Source: Parapristionchus giblindavisi
Taxonomy: Eukaryota > Nematoda > Chromadorea > Rhabditida > Diplogasteridae
NCBI GenBank assembly: GCA_943737045.1
Contig: CALSFV010000012.1
Span: 806,001 to 870,000, forward strand
Length of the DNA stretch: 64,000 nucleotides
Direction: 5' to 3'
Below the pieces are notes generated by a model. It did not search any database. It was not told the origin of the DNA and was given only the letters and a program-made list of their open reading frames with translations. Shown here in pieces: positions 53,506 through 64,000 of this stretch (the stretch's first letter is position 1; each line of letters opens with the position of its first letter). Position numbers and translations under genes: made by a program.

Positions 53506-54506
53506 CATACGTCAATCTTCTTTTCTTATGTACTGCATTATCTATGATGATCACGATGATTCCTTCTGCGGAATCATATACATACTATCACTGCGATAAT
53601 AGAACAACACCGACGGCATTGTTTTTATATGACGGTGATCATAACTTTCATTGTAACAACATTGCTGGCAGTGCTCACACCATACGAACCAAGGCTAAAT
53701 TATTCAAAAATAATATTTCGCCGGGTCAATTTGAAGCATTTGCCTGCTCTAGTATTACTGTGACTACATGCATCAGCACAAACTTGCTGCTAAACAGTCA
53801 TACAAGTGTCAATAGCACAGAGAGTCCAATCTCTCTTGCGGAATGTATACAAATGGAAAGAAATAAGCAATCCCCTATGGGAGAACTATATGAATACAAC
53901 GACCATATATGGGTCACAAATTCTACACAACCAGTGAATGTGCCATATCACGGTAGTCAGTGCACAGAACAAATACACGCCGTATTACAATATGGTAAAA
54001 TTTTCGAGCTAGGAACCGAAACCATTGGCTCCACGCTTGGAAATCTACATGATTGTTCCATTCATACGGGATCTTGTATGAACATGAACAGAACTATAAT
54101 CTGGAATAATAGGTTGATAAGACCATTTTGTCCTGAACTATTGGGTACATATACAGTACTCCTAAATAACGAAACAGTCCTCATTGAAGATTTAGAAATG
54201 GCAGTTACGCACTTGCCCGACCTAAAACAGTTTGACGATTGTTTACATCAACGTGCGTTCCGCATGACGAAAGACATATCTCTTTCCTTTATTCACCACC
54301 CAAATGCAACGTCACTAGCAAATATAACTGCGAGTGCATTGCGAGGGAAAAGATCAGTACCAGAATTCCAAAACCATCTATTCACTTATGAACGAGACAA
54401 TCTGACTTCGTCATTATTGAATGGGAGAAAACACTTTGAGTCGGTTCCAACCACAGACATAGCTCTTCTCACAAAATGCGTTTCGAATAAACTTCAACCT
54501 CAGTAG
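52716..54506 (+). CDS. In-frame Gag C-terminal part fused to env-like glycoprotein ectodomain
   Basis: An open frame from the codon after the TGA at 52713 to a TAG at 54504. It lacks a convincing ATG start, so it is read as part of a broken polyprotein. Residues are numbered from 52800. Residues 1-110 are Gag capsid-like and 125-236 an RGG-rich RNA-binding tail. Residues 237-259 (YVNLLFLCTALSMMITM..) resemble a signal peptide. Residues 260-545 look like a surface glycoprotein: ten cysteines (265, 285, 316, 324, 349, 388, 419, 426, 444, 481), nine N-x-S/T sequons (267, 305, 338, 374, 430, 457, 502, 508, 534) and the furin-type site RGKR at 515-518. There is no fusion peptide, heptad repeat or transmembrane anchor, so only the part before and just after cleavage remains. 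Residues from about 560 belong to an integrase tail. The glycoprotein family is not recognised, and no protease or polymerase lies between gag and env. Confidence 0.7.
   Translation, partial: LNELDGYKILPAKLTGRAQRIFEEIEHSVYNYKSLVDTLATKLCSNSRKMNAKTKLAVQMKPDESLETYLSRIKNTIKSAYPEFHDSHQQALMVDYFCNGLPMKLKERVANRSYASVNDAFERAEQEYTFMKLNQSHLDTQIENVVNYIRDTKISSDNRRDSSERYTQNDTNHFQRNNSARYEYNDRGREYSSFRGRRNDRGRRGYSSYRDNRSVQFDDRVRSHRSHSPYNNKDRTPRFDNNQGRDYTYNSNRGRGTRGGGRSSYVNLLFLCTALSMMITMIPSAESYTYYHCDNRTTPTALFLYDGDHNFHCNNIAGSAHTIRTKAKLFKNNISPGQFEAFACSSITVTTCISTNLLLNSHTSVNSTESPISLAECIQMERNKQSPMGELYEYNDHIWVTNSTQPVNVPYHGSQCTEQIHAVLQYGKIFELGTETIGSTLGNLHDCSIHTGSCMNMNRTIIWNNRLIRPFCPELLGTYTVLLNNETVLIEDLEMAVTHLPDLKQFDDCLHQRAFRMTKDISLSFIHHPNATSLANITASALRGKRSVPEFQNHLFTYERDNLTSSLLNGRKHFESVPTTDIALLTKCVSNKLQPQ
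53508..54470 (+). other. env: Env-like surface glycoprotein segment
   Basis: The glycoprotein part of the fusion, given separately. It opens with a hydrophobic leader directly after the basic RGG tail, and its cysteine and sequon density is unlike the Gag part. In family terms this is the layout of a retroviral SU or of a captured viral envelope, ending soon after an R-x-K-R cleavage site (54342-54353). The membrane-fusion half is missing. Internal ATGs within the leader (from 53544) could allow separate translation from a spliced message, but no splice site can be proven here. Alternative: a secreted host glycoprotein picked up by the element. Confidence 0.55.
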
Positions 54507-54659
54507 GAGGGTCCATTCGAAATATTGGGGATCCAACACCAAAATCCCATCATACGTAAAGAGAAGACGGACCAAAAGGTGCACCTTGACCGGCTCAAGA
54601 TGTACCTTCAACGAGCAGTCGAGACCAGACGATCAACGGCACCATCTACACCGACATAA
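54471..54659 (+). pseudogene. Integrase C-terminal remnant (Ty3/gypsy type), interrupted by TAG
   Basis: The frame reads KLQPQ, a TAG at 54504-54506, then EGPFEI and further on KVHLDRLKMYL before a TAA at 54657. K-L-x-P-x-W-x-G-P-F-x-I followed by V-H-x-D-R-L-K is the standard end of Ty3/gypsy and retroviral integrases (small SH3-like C-terminal domain); the TAG stands exactly where tryptophan is expected. The zinc-binding and DDE catalytic domains are absent, so this is a non-functional scrap. It lies downstream of the env-like part, whereas pol normally precedes env. No chromodomain follows. The upstream junction is placed near 54471 by eye. Confidence 0.7.
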
Positions 54660-54807
54660 TCAATGGAGAGCAACAGATGAAGAACAAGAAGGATCTACCG
54701 ATATTCATCGTATTGACATTTCCTATTGTATAATGTTCATTACTCTTCTTTCATATTTATCATTTATTCAGTCCATGCAATCAATATTTTTCTCTATCCT
54801 TCCTTAA

Positions 54808-54821
54808 CCCCCCCCCCCCCC
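54808..54821 (+). repeat. Homopolymer C14
   Basis: Fourteen consecutive C residues, directly after TCCTTCCTTAA. Conspicuous in AT-rich surroundings; its exact length should be treated as uncertain because such runs are prone to sequencing error and slippage. Confidence 0.85.
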
Positions 54822-54845
54822 ACCTTATCCTACCATCTAGCATAT

Positions 54846-54863
54846 GCTGACGAGGGCGTCAGC
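54846..54863 (+). other. Perfect GC-rich hairpin upstream of the polypurine tract
   Basis: GCTGACG (54846-54852) and CGTCAGC (54857-54863) are exact complements around the loop AGGG. It lies 17 bp before the 3' LTR. The function is unknown; it may act in RNA packaging, export or plus-strand priming. Confidence 0.6.
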
Positions 54864-54868
54864 TTCGT

Positions 54869-54880
54869 AAAAATGTGGGA
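54869..54880 (+). other. Presumed polypurine tract
   Basis: AAAAATGTGGGA lies directly before the 3' LTR, where plus-strand DNA synthesis is primed in LTR elements. It is purine-rich but holds two T residues, so the assignment rests mainly on position. Confidence 0.5.
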
Positions 54881-55360
54881 TGTCGATAGAGAATAATAGG
54901 ATAACGATAGAACCTGCACTTCTCCCTGTACTCTTAGTTATTCTCGAGACCTAGATAGTCAAGCTCTTATCTTATTCGCTCTTTGATTGTACTATAAGGC
55001 CACATCATGATATCTCGATAGCCTACTTAGTCTGGATATATAAGGCGACGATGCGATGCATCGTGGCCACCCTGCTCTCACTGAATAAATGATGAGTAAT
55101 ACGTCCGTCTTGTATTACACCTTATTCGGGAGATAGGGAACACTGGCCAAGTTAGTCGGCCTCATCTTCGCCTCCTACGTCACGGACTTAGCAGGAGCTA
55201 GTCCGTCGCAGGTCAGTTAACCTTAGTCGCCCATATTGTATAAGACTCTTGTGATAGGTTGTATTAGGGAATAACCAGGGCATTTATTTAAGACTAGGTA
55301 ACTGTATATAAATTACGGGGTTAGCTACGTAGACATAACCGTAGGCCCGCGTAATTGAGA
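54881..55360 (+). repeat. 3' LTR (480 bp)
   Basis: Same length and, as far as I can read, the same sequence as the 5' LTR, from TGTCGATAGAG to AATTGAGA. TATA box at 55037-55044, AATAAA at 55084-55089, hairpin at 55182-55206. The flanking bases (GGGA before; CAAT after) differ from those around the 5' LTR, which fixes both ends. Confidence 0.95.
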
Positions 55361-55364
55361 CAAT
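55361..55364 (+). repeat. Target-site duplication, right copy (CAAT)
   Basis: CAAT follows the 3' LTR and is continued by CAATAATTCACTG, the expected remainder of the interrupted satellite monomer. Confidence 0.9.
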
Positions 55365-58300
55365 CAATAATTCACTGTATTACCTTGTGGAGTTTACATC
55401 GCTGTAGACCAATCAATATGAGGAGCGAAGGCCTCATACTTCTCGAAAGACTCGGTATGAAACAATAGATATATAATTAAATCCATTATTTTCGTCTTCA
55501 TCACAAATACAGTATCATAATACGATACAGTGCTGAGAGAAGATTTAAGATTAAAATCACAACAACACATGAACATTTTTATTCGGTATCGGTCAATCAA
55601 TAATTCACTGTATTACCTTGTGGAGTTTACATCGCTGTAGACCAATCAATATGAGGAGTGAAGGCCTCATGCTTTTCGAAAGACTCGGTCTGAAACAATA
55701 GATATATAATTAAATCCATTATATTCGTCTTCATCACAAATAGAGTATCATTATACGATACAGTACTGAGAGAAGATCAAAGATCACAACAACACATAAA
55801 CATCTTTATTCGGTATCGGTCAAACAATAATTCACTGTATTATCTTGTGGAGTTTACATCGCTGTAGGCCAATCAATATGAGGAGCGAAGGCCTCATACT
55901 TCTCGAAAGACTCGGTCTGAAACAATAGATATATAATTAAATCCATTATTTTCGTCTTCATCACAAATACAGTATCATAATACGATACAGTACTGAGAGA
56001 AGATCAAAGATCACAGCAACACATAAACATATTTATTCGGTATCAGTCAATCAATAATTCACTGTATTACCTTGTGGAGTTTACATCGCTGTAGACCAAT
56101 CAATATGAGGAGCGAAGGCCTCATACTTCTCGAAAGACTCGGTCTGAAACAATAGATATATAATTAAATCCATTATTTTCGTCTTCATCACAAATACAGT
56201 ATCATAATACGATACAGTACTGAGAGAAGATCAAAGATTAAAATCACAACAACACGTAAACATCTTTATTCGATATCGGTCAAACAATAATTCACTGCAT
56301 TACCTTGTGGAGTTTACATCGCTGTAGACCAATCAATGTGAGGAGTGAAGGCCTCATGCTTCTCGAAAGACTCGGTCTGAAAGAATAGATATATAATTAA
56401 ATCCATTATATTCGTCTTCATCACAAATAGAGTATCATTATACGATACAGTACTGAGAGAAGATCAAAGATCACAACAACACATAAACATCTTTATTCGA
56501 TATCGATCAATCAATAATTCACTGTATTACCTTGTGGAGTTTACATCGTAGTAGACCAATCAATATGAGGAGCGAAGGCCTCATACTTCTCGAAAGACTC
56601 GGTATGAAACAATAGATATATAATTAAATCCATTATTTTCGTCTTCATCACAAATACAGTATCATAATACGATACAGTACTGAGAGAAGATTTAAGATTA
56701 AAATCACAACAACACATGAAAATTTTTATTCGGTATCGGTCAATCAATAATTCACTGTATTACCTTGTGGAGTTTACATCGCTGTAGACCAATCAATATG
56801 AGGAGTGAAGGCCTCATGCTTCTCGAAAGACTCGGTCTGAAACAATAGATATATAATTAAATCCATTATATTCGTCTTCATCACAAATAGAGTATCATTA
56901 TACGATACAGTACTGAGAGAAGATCAAAGATCACAACAACACATAAACATCTTTATTCGGTATCGGTCAAACAATAATTCACTGTATTATCTTGTGGAGT
57001 TTACATCGCTGTAGGCCAATCAATATGAGGAGCGAAGGCCTCATACTTCTCGAAAGACTCGGTCTGAAACAATAGATATATAATTAAATCCATTATTTTC
57101 GTCTTCATCACAAATACAGTATCATAATACGATACAGTACTGAGAGAAGATCAAAGATTAAAATCACAACAACACGTAAACATCTTTATTCGATATCGGT
57201 CAAACAATAATTCACTGTATTACCTTGTGGAGTTTACATCGCTGTAGACCAATCAATATGAGGAGTGAAGGCCTCATGCTTCTCGAAAGACTCGGTCTGA
57301 AACAATAGATATATAATTAAATCCATTATATTCGTCTTCATCACAAATAGAGTATCATTATACGATACAGTACTGAGAGAAGATCAAAGATCACAACAAC
57401 ACATAAACATCTTTATTCGGTATCGGTCAAACAATAATTCACTGTATTATCTTGTGGAGTTTACATCGCTGTAGGCCAATCAATATGAGGAGCGAAGGCC
57501 TCATACTTCTCGAAAGACTCGGTCTGAAACAATAGATATATAATTAAATCCATTATTTTCGTCTTCATCACAAATGCAGTATCATAATACGATACAGTAC
57601 TGAGAGAAGATCAAAGATCACAGCAACACATAAACATATTTATTCGGTATCAGTCAATCAATAATTCACTGTATTACCTTGTGGAGTTTACATCGCTGTA
57701 GACCAATCAATATGAGGAGCGAAGGCCTCATACTTCTCGAAAGACTCGGTCTGAAACAATAGATATATAATTAAATCCATTATTTTCGTCTTCATCACAA
57801 ATACAGTATCATAATACGATACAGTACTGAGAGAAGATCAAAGATTAAAATCACAACAACACGTAAACATCTTTATTCGATATCGGTCAAACAATAATTC
57901 ACTGCATTACCTTGTGGAGTTTACATCGCTGTAGACCAATCAATGTGAGGAGTGAAGGCCTCATGCTTCTCGAAAGACTCGGTCTGAAAGAATAGATATA
58001 TAATTAAATCCATTATATTCGTCTTCATCACAAATAGAGTATCATTATACGATACAGTACTGAGAGAAGATCAAAGATCACAATAACACATAAACATCTT
58101 TATTCGATATCGATCAATCAATAATTCACTGTATTACCTTGTGGAGTTTACATCGTAGTAGACCAATCAATATGAGGAGCGAAGGCCTCATACTTCTCGA
58201 AAGACTCGGTATGAAACAATAGATATATAATTAAATCCATTATTTTCGTCTTCATCACAAATACAGTATCATAATACGATACAGTACTGAGAGAAGATTT

Positions 58301-61300
58301 AAGATTAAAATCACAACAACACATGAAAATTTTTATTCGGTATCGGTCAATCAATAATTCACTGTATTACCTTGTGGAGTTTACATCGCTGTAGACCAAT
58401 CAATATGAGGAGTGAAGGCCTCATGCTTCTCGAAAGACTCGGTCTGAAACAATAGATATATAATTAAATCCATTATATTCGTCTTCATCACAAATAGAGT
58501 ATCATTATACGATACAGTACTGAGAGAAGATCAAAGATCACAACAACACATAAACATCTTTATTCGGTATCGGTCAAACAATAATTCACTGTATTACCTT
58601 GTGGAGTTTACATCGCTGTAGACCAATCAATATGAGGAGTGAAGGCCTCATGCTTCTCGAAAGACTCGGTCTGAAACAATAGATATATAATTAAATCCAT
58701 TATTTTCGTCTTCATCACAAATACAGTATCATAATACGATACAGTACTGAGAGAAGATTTAAGATTAAAATCACAACAACACATGAAAATTTTTATTCGG
58801 TATCGGTCAATCAATAATTCACTGTATTATCTTGTGGAGTTTACATCGCTGTAGGCCAATCAATATGAGGAGCGAAGGCCTCATACTTCTCGAAAGACTC
58901 GGTCTGAAACAATAGATATATAATTAAATCCATTATTTTCGTCTTCATCACAAATACAGTATCATAATACGATACAGTACTGAGAGAAGATCAAAGATCA
59001 CAGCAACACATAAACATATTTATTCGGTATCAGTCAATCAATAATTCACTGTATTACCTTGTGGAGTTTACATCGCTGTAGACCAATCAATATGAGGAGC
59101 GAAGGCCTCATACTTCTCGAAAGACTCGGTCTGAAACAATAGATATATAATTAAATCCATTATTTTCGTCTTCATCACAAATACAGTATCATAATACGAT
59201 ACAGTACTGAGAGAAGATCAAAGATTAAAATCACAACAACACGTAAACATCTTTATTCGATATCGGTCAAACAATAATTCACTGCATTACCTTGTGGAGT
59301 TTACATCGCTGTAGACCAATCAATATGAGGAGTGAAGGCCTCATGCTTCTCGAAAGACTCGGTCTGAAACAATAGATATATAATTAAATCCATTATATTC
59401 GTCTTCATCACAAATAGAGTATCATTATACGATACAGTACTGAGAGAAGATCAAAGATCACAACAACACATAAACATCTTTATTCGGTATCGGTCAAACA
59501 ATAATTCACTGTATTATCTTGTGGAGTTTACATCGCTGTAGGCCAATCAATATGAGGAGCGAAGGCCTCATACTTCTCGAAAGACTCGGTCTGAAACAAT
59601 AGATATATAATTAAATCCATTATTTTCGTCTTCATCACAAATACAGTATCATAATACGATACAGTACTGAGAGAAGATCAAAGATTAAAATCACAACAGC
59701 ACGTAAACATCTTTATTCGATATCGGTCAATCAATAATTCACTGTATTACCTTGTGGAGTTTACATCGCTGTAGACCAATCAATATGAGGAGCGAAGGCC
59801 TCATACTTCTCGAAAGACTCGGTCTGAAACAATAGATATATAATTAAATCCATTATTTTCGTCTTCATCACAAATACAGTATCATAATACGATACAGTAC
59901 TGAGAGAAGATCAAAGATTAAAATCACAACAACACGTAAACATCTTTATTCGATATCGGTCAAACAATAATTCACTGCATTACCTTGTGGAGTTTACATC
60001 GCTGTAGACCAATCAATGTGAGGAGTGAAGGCCTCATACTTCTGGAAAGACTCGGTCTGAAAGAATAGATATATAATTAAATCCATTATATTCGTCTTCA
60101 TCACAAATAGAGTATCATTATACGATACAGTACTGAGAGAAGATCAAAGATCACAACAACACATAAACATCTTTATTCGATATCGATCAATCAATAATTC
60201 ACTGTATTACATTGTGGAGTTTACATCGCTGTAGACCAATCAATATGAGGAGCGAAGGCCTCATACTTCTCGAAAGACTCGGTATGAAACAATAGATATA
60301 TAATTAAATCCATTATTTTCGTCTTCATCACAAATAGAGTATCATTATACGATACAGTACTGAGAGAAGATCAAAGATCACAACAACACATAAACATCTT
60401 TATTCGGTATCGGTCAATCAATAATTCACTGTATTACATTGTGGATTTTACATCGCTGTAGACCAATCAATATGAGGAGCGAAGGCCTCATACTTCTCGA
60501 AAGACTCGGTATGAAACAATAGATATATAATTAAATCCATTATTTTCGTCTTCATCACAAATACAGTATCATAATACGATACAGTACTGAGAGAAGATCA
60601 AAGATTAAAATCACAACAACACGTAAACATCTTTATTCGGTATCGGTCAATCAATAATTCACTGTATTACCTTGTGGAGTTTACATCGCTGTAGGCCAAT
60701 CAATATGAGGAGCGAAGGCCTCATACTTCTCGAAAGACTCGGTCTGAAACAATAGATATATAATTAAATCCATTATTTTCGTCTTCATCACAAATACAGT
60801 ATCATAATACGATACAGTACTGAGAGAAGATCAAAGATTAAAATCACAACAGCACGTAAACATCTTTATTCGATATCGGTCAATCAATAATTCACTGCAT
60901 TACCTTGTGGAGTTTACATCGCTGTACATCAATAAATATGATGCGTGAAGGCCTCATACTTCTCGAAAGACTCGGTCTGAAACTATAGATATATAATTAA
61001 ATCCATTATATTCGTCTTCATCACAAATAGAGTATCATTATACGATAAAGTACTGAGAGAAGATCAAAGATCACAACAACACATAAACATCTTTATTCGG
61101 TATCGGTCAAACAATAATTCACTGTATTATCTTGTGGAGTTTACATCGCTGTAGGCCAATCAATATGAGGAGCGAAGGCCTCATACTTCTCGAAAGACTC
61201 GGTCTGAAACAATAGATATATAATTAAATCCATTATTTTCGTCTTCATCACAAATACAGTATCATAATACGATACAGTACTGAGAGAAGATCAAAGATCA

Positions 61301-64000
61301 CAGCAACACATAAACATATTTATTCGGTATCAGTCAATCAATAATTCACTGTATTACCTTGTGGAGTTTACATCGCTGTAGACCAATCAATATGAGGAGC
61401 GAAGGCCTCATACTTCTCGAAAGACTCGGTCTGAAACAATAGATATATAATTAAATCCATTATTTTCGTCTTCATCACAAATACAGTATCATAATACGAT
61501 ACAGTACTGAGAGAAGATCAAAGATTAAAATCACAACAACACGTAAACATCTTTATTCGATATCGGTCAAACAATAATTCACTGCATTACCTTGTGGAGT
61601 TTACATCGCTGTAGACCAATCAATATGAGGAGTGAAGGCCTCATGCTTCTCGAAAGACTCGGTCTGAAACAATAGATATATAATTAAATCCATTATATTC
61701 GTCTTCATCACAAATAGAGTATCATTATACGATACAGTACTGAGAGAAGATCAAAGATCACAACAACACATAAACATCTTTATTCGGTATCGGTCAAACA
61801 ATAATTCACTGTATTATCTTGTGGAGTTTACATCGCTGTAGGCCAATCAATATGAGGAGCGAAGGCCTCATACTTCTCGAAAGACTCGGTCTGAAACAAT
61901 AGATATATAATTAAATCCATTATTTTCGTCTTCATCACAAATACAGTATCATAATACGATACAGTACTGAGAGAAGATCAAAGATTAAAATCACAACAGC
62001 ACGTAAACATCTTTATTCGATATCGGTCAATCAATAATTCACTGCATTACCTTGTGGAGTTTACATCGCTGTAGGCCAATCAATATGAGGAGCGAAGGCC
62101 TCATACTTCTCGAAAGACTCGGTCTGAAACAATAGATATATAATTAAATCCATTATTTTCGTCTTCATCACAAATACAGTATCATAATACGATACAGTAC
62201 TGAGAGAAGATCAAAGATTAAAATCACAACAACACGTAAACATCTTTATTCGGTATCGGTCAATCAATAATTCACTGTATTACCTTGTGGAGTTTACATC
62301 GCTGTAGGCCAATCAATATGAGGAGCGAAGGCCTCATACTTCTCGAAAGACTCGGTCTGAAACAATAGATATATAATTAAATCCATTATTTTCGTCTTCA
62401 TCACAAATACAGTATCATAATACGATACAGTACTGAGAGAAGATCAAAGATTAAAATCACAACAGCACGTAAACATCTTTATTCGATATCGGTCAATCAA
62501 TAATTCACTGCATTACCTTGTGGAGTTTACATCGCTGTACATCAATAAATATGATGCGTGAAGGCCTCATACTTCTCGAAAGACTCGGTCTGAAACTATA
62601 GATATATAATTAAATCCATTATATTCGTCTTCATCACAAATAGAGTATCATTATACGATAAAGTACTGAGAGAAGATCAAAGATCACAACAACACATAAA
62701 CATCTTTATTCGGTATCGGTCAAACAATAATTCACTGTATTATCTTGTGGAGTTTACATCGCTGTAGGCCAATCAATATGAGGAGCGAAGGCCTCATACT
62801 TCTCGAAAGACTCGGTCTGAAACAATAGATATATAATTAAATCCATTATTTTCGTCTTCATCACAAATACAGTATCATAATACGATACAGTACTGAGAGA
62901 AGATCAAAGATCACAGCAACACATAAACATATTTATTCGGTATCAGTCAATCAATAATTCACTGTATTACCTTGTGGAGTTTACATCGCTGTAGACCAAT
63001 CAATATGAGGAGCGAAGGCCTCATACTTCTCGAAAGACTCGGTCTGAAACAATAGATATATAATTAAATCCATTATTTTCGTCTTCATCACAAATACAGT
63101 ATCATAATACGATACAGTACTGAGAGAAGATCAAAGATTAAAATCACAACAACACGTAAACATCTTTATTCGATATCGGTCAAACAATAATTCACTGCAT
63201 TACCTTGTGGAGTTTACATCGCTGTAGACCAATCAATATGAGGAGTGAAGGCCTCATGCTTCTCGAAAGACTCGGTCTGAAACAATAGATATATAATTAA
63301 ATCCATTATATTCGTCTTCATCACAAATAGAGTATCATTATACGATACAGTACTGAGAGAAGATCAAAGATCACAACAACACATAAACATCTTTATTCGG
63401 TATCGGTCAAACAATAATTCACTGTATTATCTTGTGGAGTTTACATCGCTGTAGGCCAATCAATATGAGGAGCGAAGGCCTCATACTTCTCGAAAGACTC
63501 GGTCTGAAACAATAGATATATAATTAAATCCATTATTTTCGTCTTCATCACAAATACAGTATCATAATACGATACAGTACTGAGAGAAGATCAAAGATTA
63601 AAATCACAACAGCACGTAAACATCTTTATTCGATATCGGTCAATCAATAATTCACTGCATTACCTTGTGGAGTTTACATCGCTGTAGGCCAATCAATATG
63701 AGGAGCGAAGGCCTCATACTTCTCGAAAGACTCGGTCTGAAACAATAGATATATAATTAAATCCATTATTTTCGTCTTCATCACAAATACAGTATCATAA
63801 TACGATACAGTACTGAGAGAAGATCAAAGATTAAAATCACAACAGCACGTAAACATCTTTATTCGATATCGGTCAATCAATAATTCACTGCATTACCTTG
63901 TGGAGTTTACATCGCTGTACATCAATAAATATGATGCGTGAAGGCCTCATACTTCTCGAAAGACTCGGTCTGAAACTATAGATATATAATTAAATCCATT
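55361..64000. repeat. Right satellite DNA array (about 37 monomers, ~1.6-kb HOR)
   Basis: The same satellite in the same orientation continues to the window end. Private variants show a seven-monomer HOR: the TTACATCGTAGTAG form lies at 56541 and 58148 (1,607 bp), and GCTGTACATC at 60921, 62534 and 63914 (1,613 and 1,380 bp, the latter one monomer shorter). The variants GGTCAAACAATAA, ACATGAAAATTTTTATT and CAGCAACAC are typical here and rare or absent on the left, so the blocks on the two sides of the insertion differ. No gene seen. Confidence 0.95.

Larger units (their letters stand above)
54660..54880 (+). other. 3' untranslated segment before the 3' LTR
   Basis: About 220 bp without a convincing gene; a 73-codon open frame overlapping it (54586-54807) lies out of frame with the integrase tail and shows no motif. 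It contains a pyrimidine-rich tract, a run of 14 C (54808-54821), a perfect hairpin and the presumed polypurine tract. Confidence 0.7.
49892..55360 (+). mobile_element. Defective LTR retroelement with gag, env-like and integrase-tail pieces
   Basis: A 5,469-bp element bounded by two 480-bp LTRs and a 4-bp CAAT duplication, inserted into a satellite monomer. The internal order is leader, broken gag, env-like glycoprotein fused in frame to gag, integrase C-terminal remnant, 3' untranslated segment. Protease, reverse transcriptase, RNase H and the integrase core are absent, so it cannot transpose alone. The Gag and integrase-tail features and the 4-bp duplication favour the Ty3/gypsy group over Copia; BEL/Pao is less likely. 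I read the LTRs as identical along their full length, so the insertion is recent and was presumably copied by enzymes supplied in trans. The LTRs begin TG but end GA rather than the usual CA. Confidence 0.93.

Noticed and set aside
53164..53547. 127-codon open frame overlapping the RGG-rich region
   Set aside because: It is the alternate-frame shadow of the Gag tail, with low-complexity content produced by the purine-rich codons.
54414..54807. Open frames on both strands over the integrase remnant and 3' segment
   Set aside because: The minus-strand one opposes the env and integrase frame, and the plus-strand one is out of frame with the VHLDRLK reading; neither shows a motif.
55351..55362. 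LTR ending in canonical CA (TTGAGACA)
   Set aside because: The 5' LTR continues TTGAGA then TGGAGG, so CA is not shared and belongs to the CAAT target duplication.

Overview
This window is eukaryotic repetitive DNA and contains no recognisable single-copy host gene. From 1 to 49,891 and from 55,361 to 64,000 it is one uninterrupted, head-to-tail, AT-rich satellite with a monomer of about 224-233 bp, roughly 250 monomers in all. The monomers fall into subfamilies that recur in fixed order, so the array is built of higher-order repeats (HORs). Spacing of private marker variants gives HOR periods of 699, 2,306, 1,610, 1,380/3,680, 3,901 and 926 bp in successive blocks on the left, and about 1.6 kb on the right. 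Such an array is typical of centromeric or pericentromeric heterochromatin. Nearly every monomer carries a 17-bp motif matching 7 of the 9 defined positions of the CENP-B box, and a short hairpin whose two arms change together between subfamilies. I do not recognise the satellite family, so the species is not named. An animal, probably an invertebrate, is the best guess, because the inserted element carries an env-like gene.

The array is broken once, by a 5,469-bp LTR retroelement on the + strand (49,892-55,360). It has two 480-bp LTRs that I read as identical, a CAAT target-site duplication, and flanks that join back into a normal monomer, so the insertion is clean and recent. Each LTR has a TATA box, an AATAAA signal and a strong imperfect hairpin. 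The 5' LTR is followed by a TGG-initiated primer-binding site whose first ten bases fit my recollection of tRNA-Gln.

The interior of the element is unusual. After a 1.34-kb leader with no recognised gene (holding a second, tRNA-Lys-like primer-site motif) comes a gag region broken by frame changes, an in-frame TGA and a diverged tandem duplication of about 310 bp. The gag frame then runs through an RGG-rich nucleocapsid-like tail directly into a signal-peptide-like segment and an env-like glycoprotein ectodomain with nine N-glycosylation sequons, ten cysteines and an RGKR furin-type site. This is followed by what reads as the last part of a Ty3/gypsy integrase, separated by a TAG where the family normally has tryptophan. 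Protease, reverse transcriptase, RNase H and the catalytic integrase are absent. The order gag - env surface part - integrase tail is not that of any standard element. It suggests that the env-like segment replaced most of pol. Because the copy is young but defective, it was presumably mobilised in trans by an autonomous relative.

The short minus-strand ORFs of 63-78 codons scattered through the satellite are by-products of the monomer sequence, not genes.
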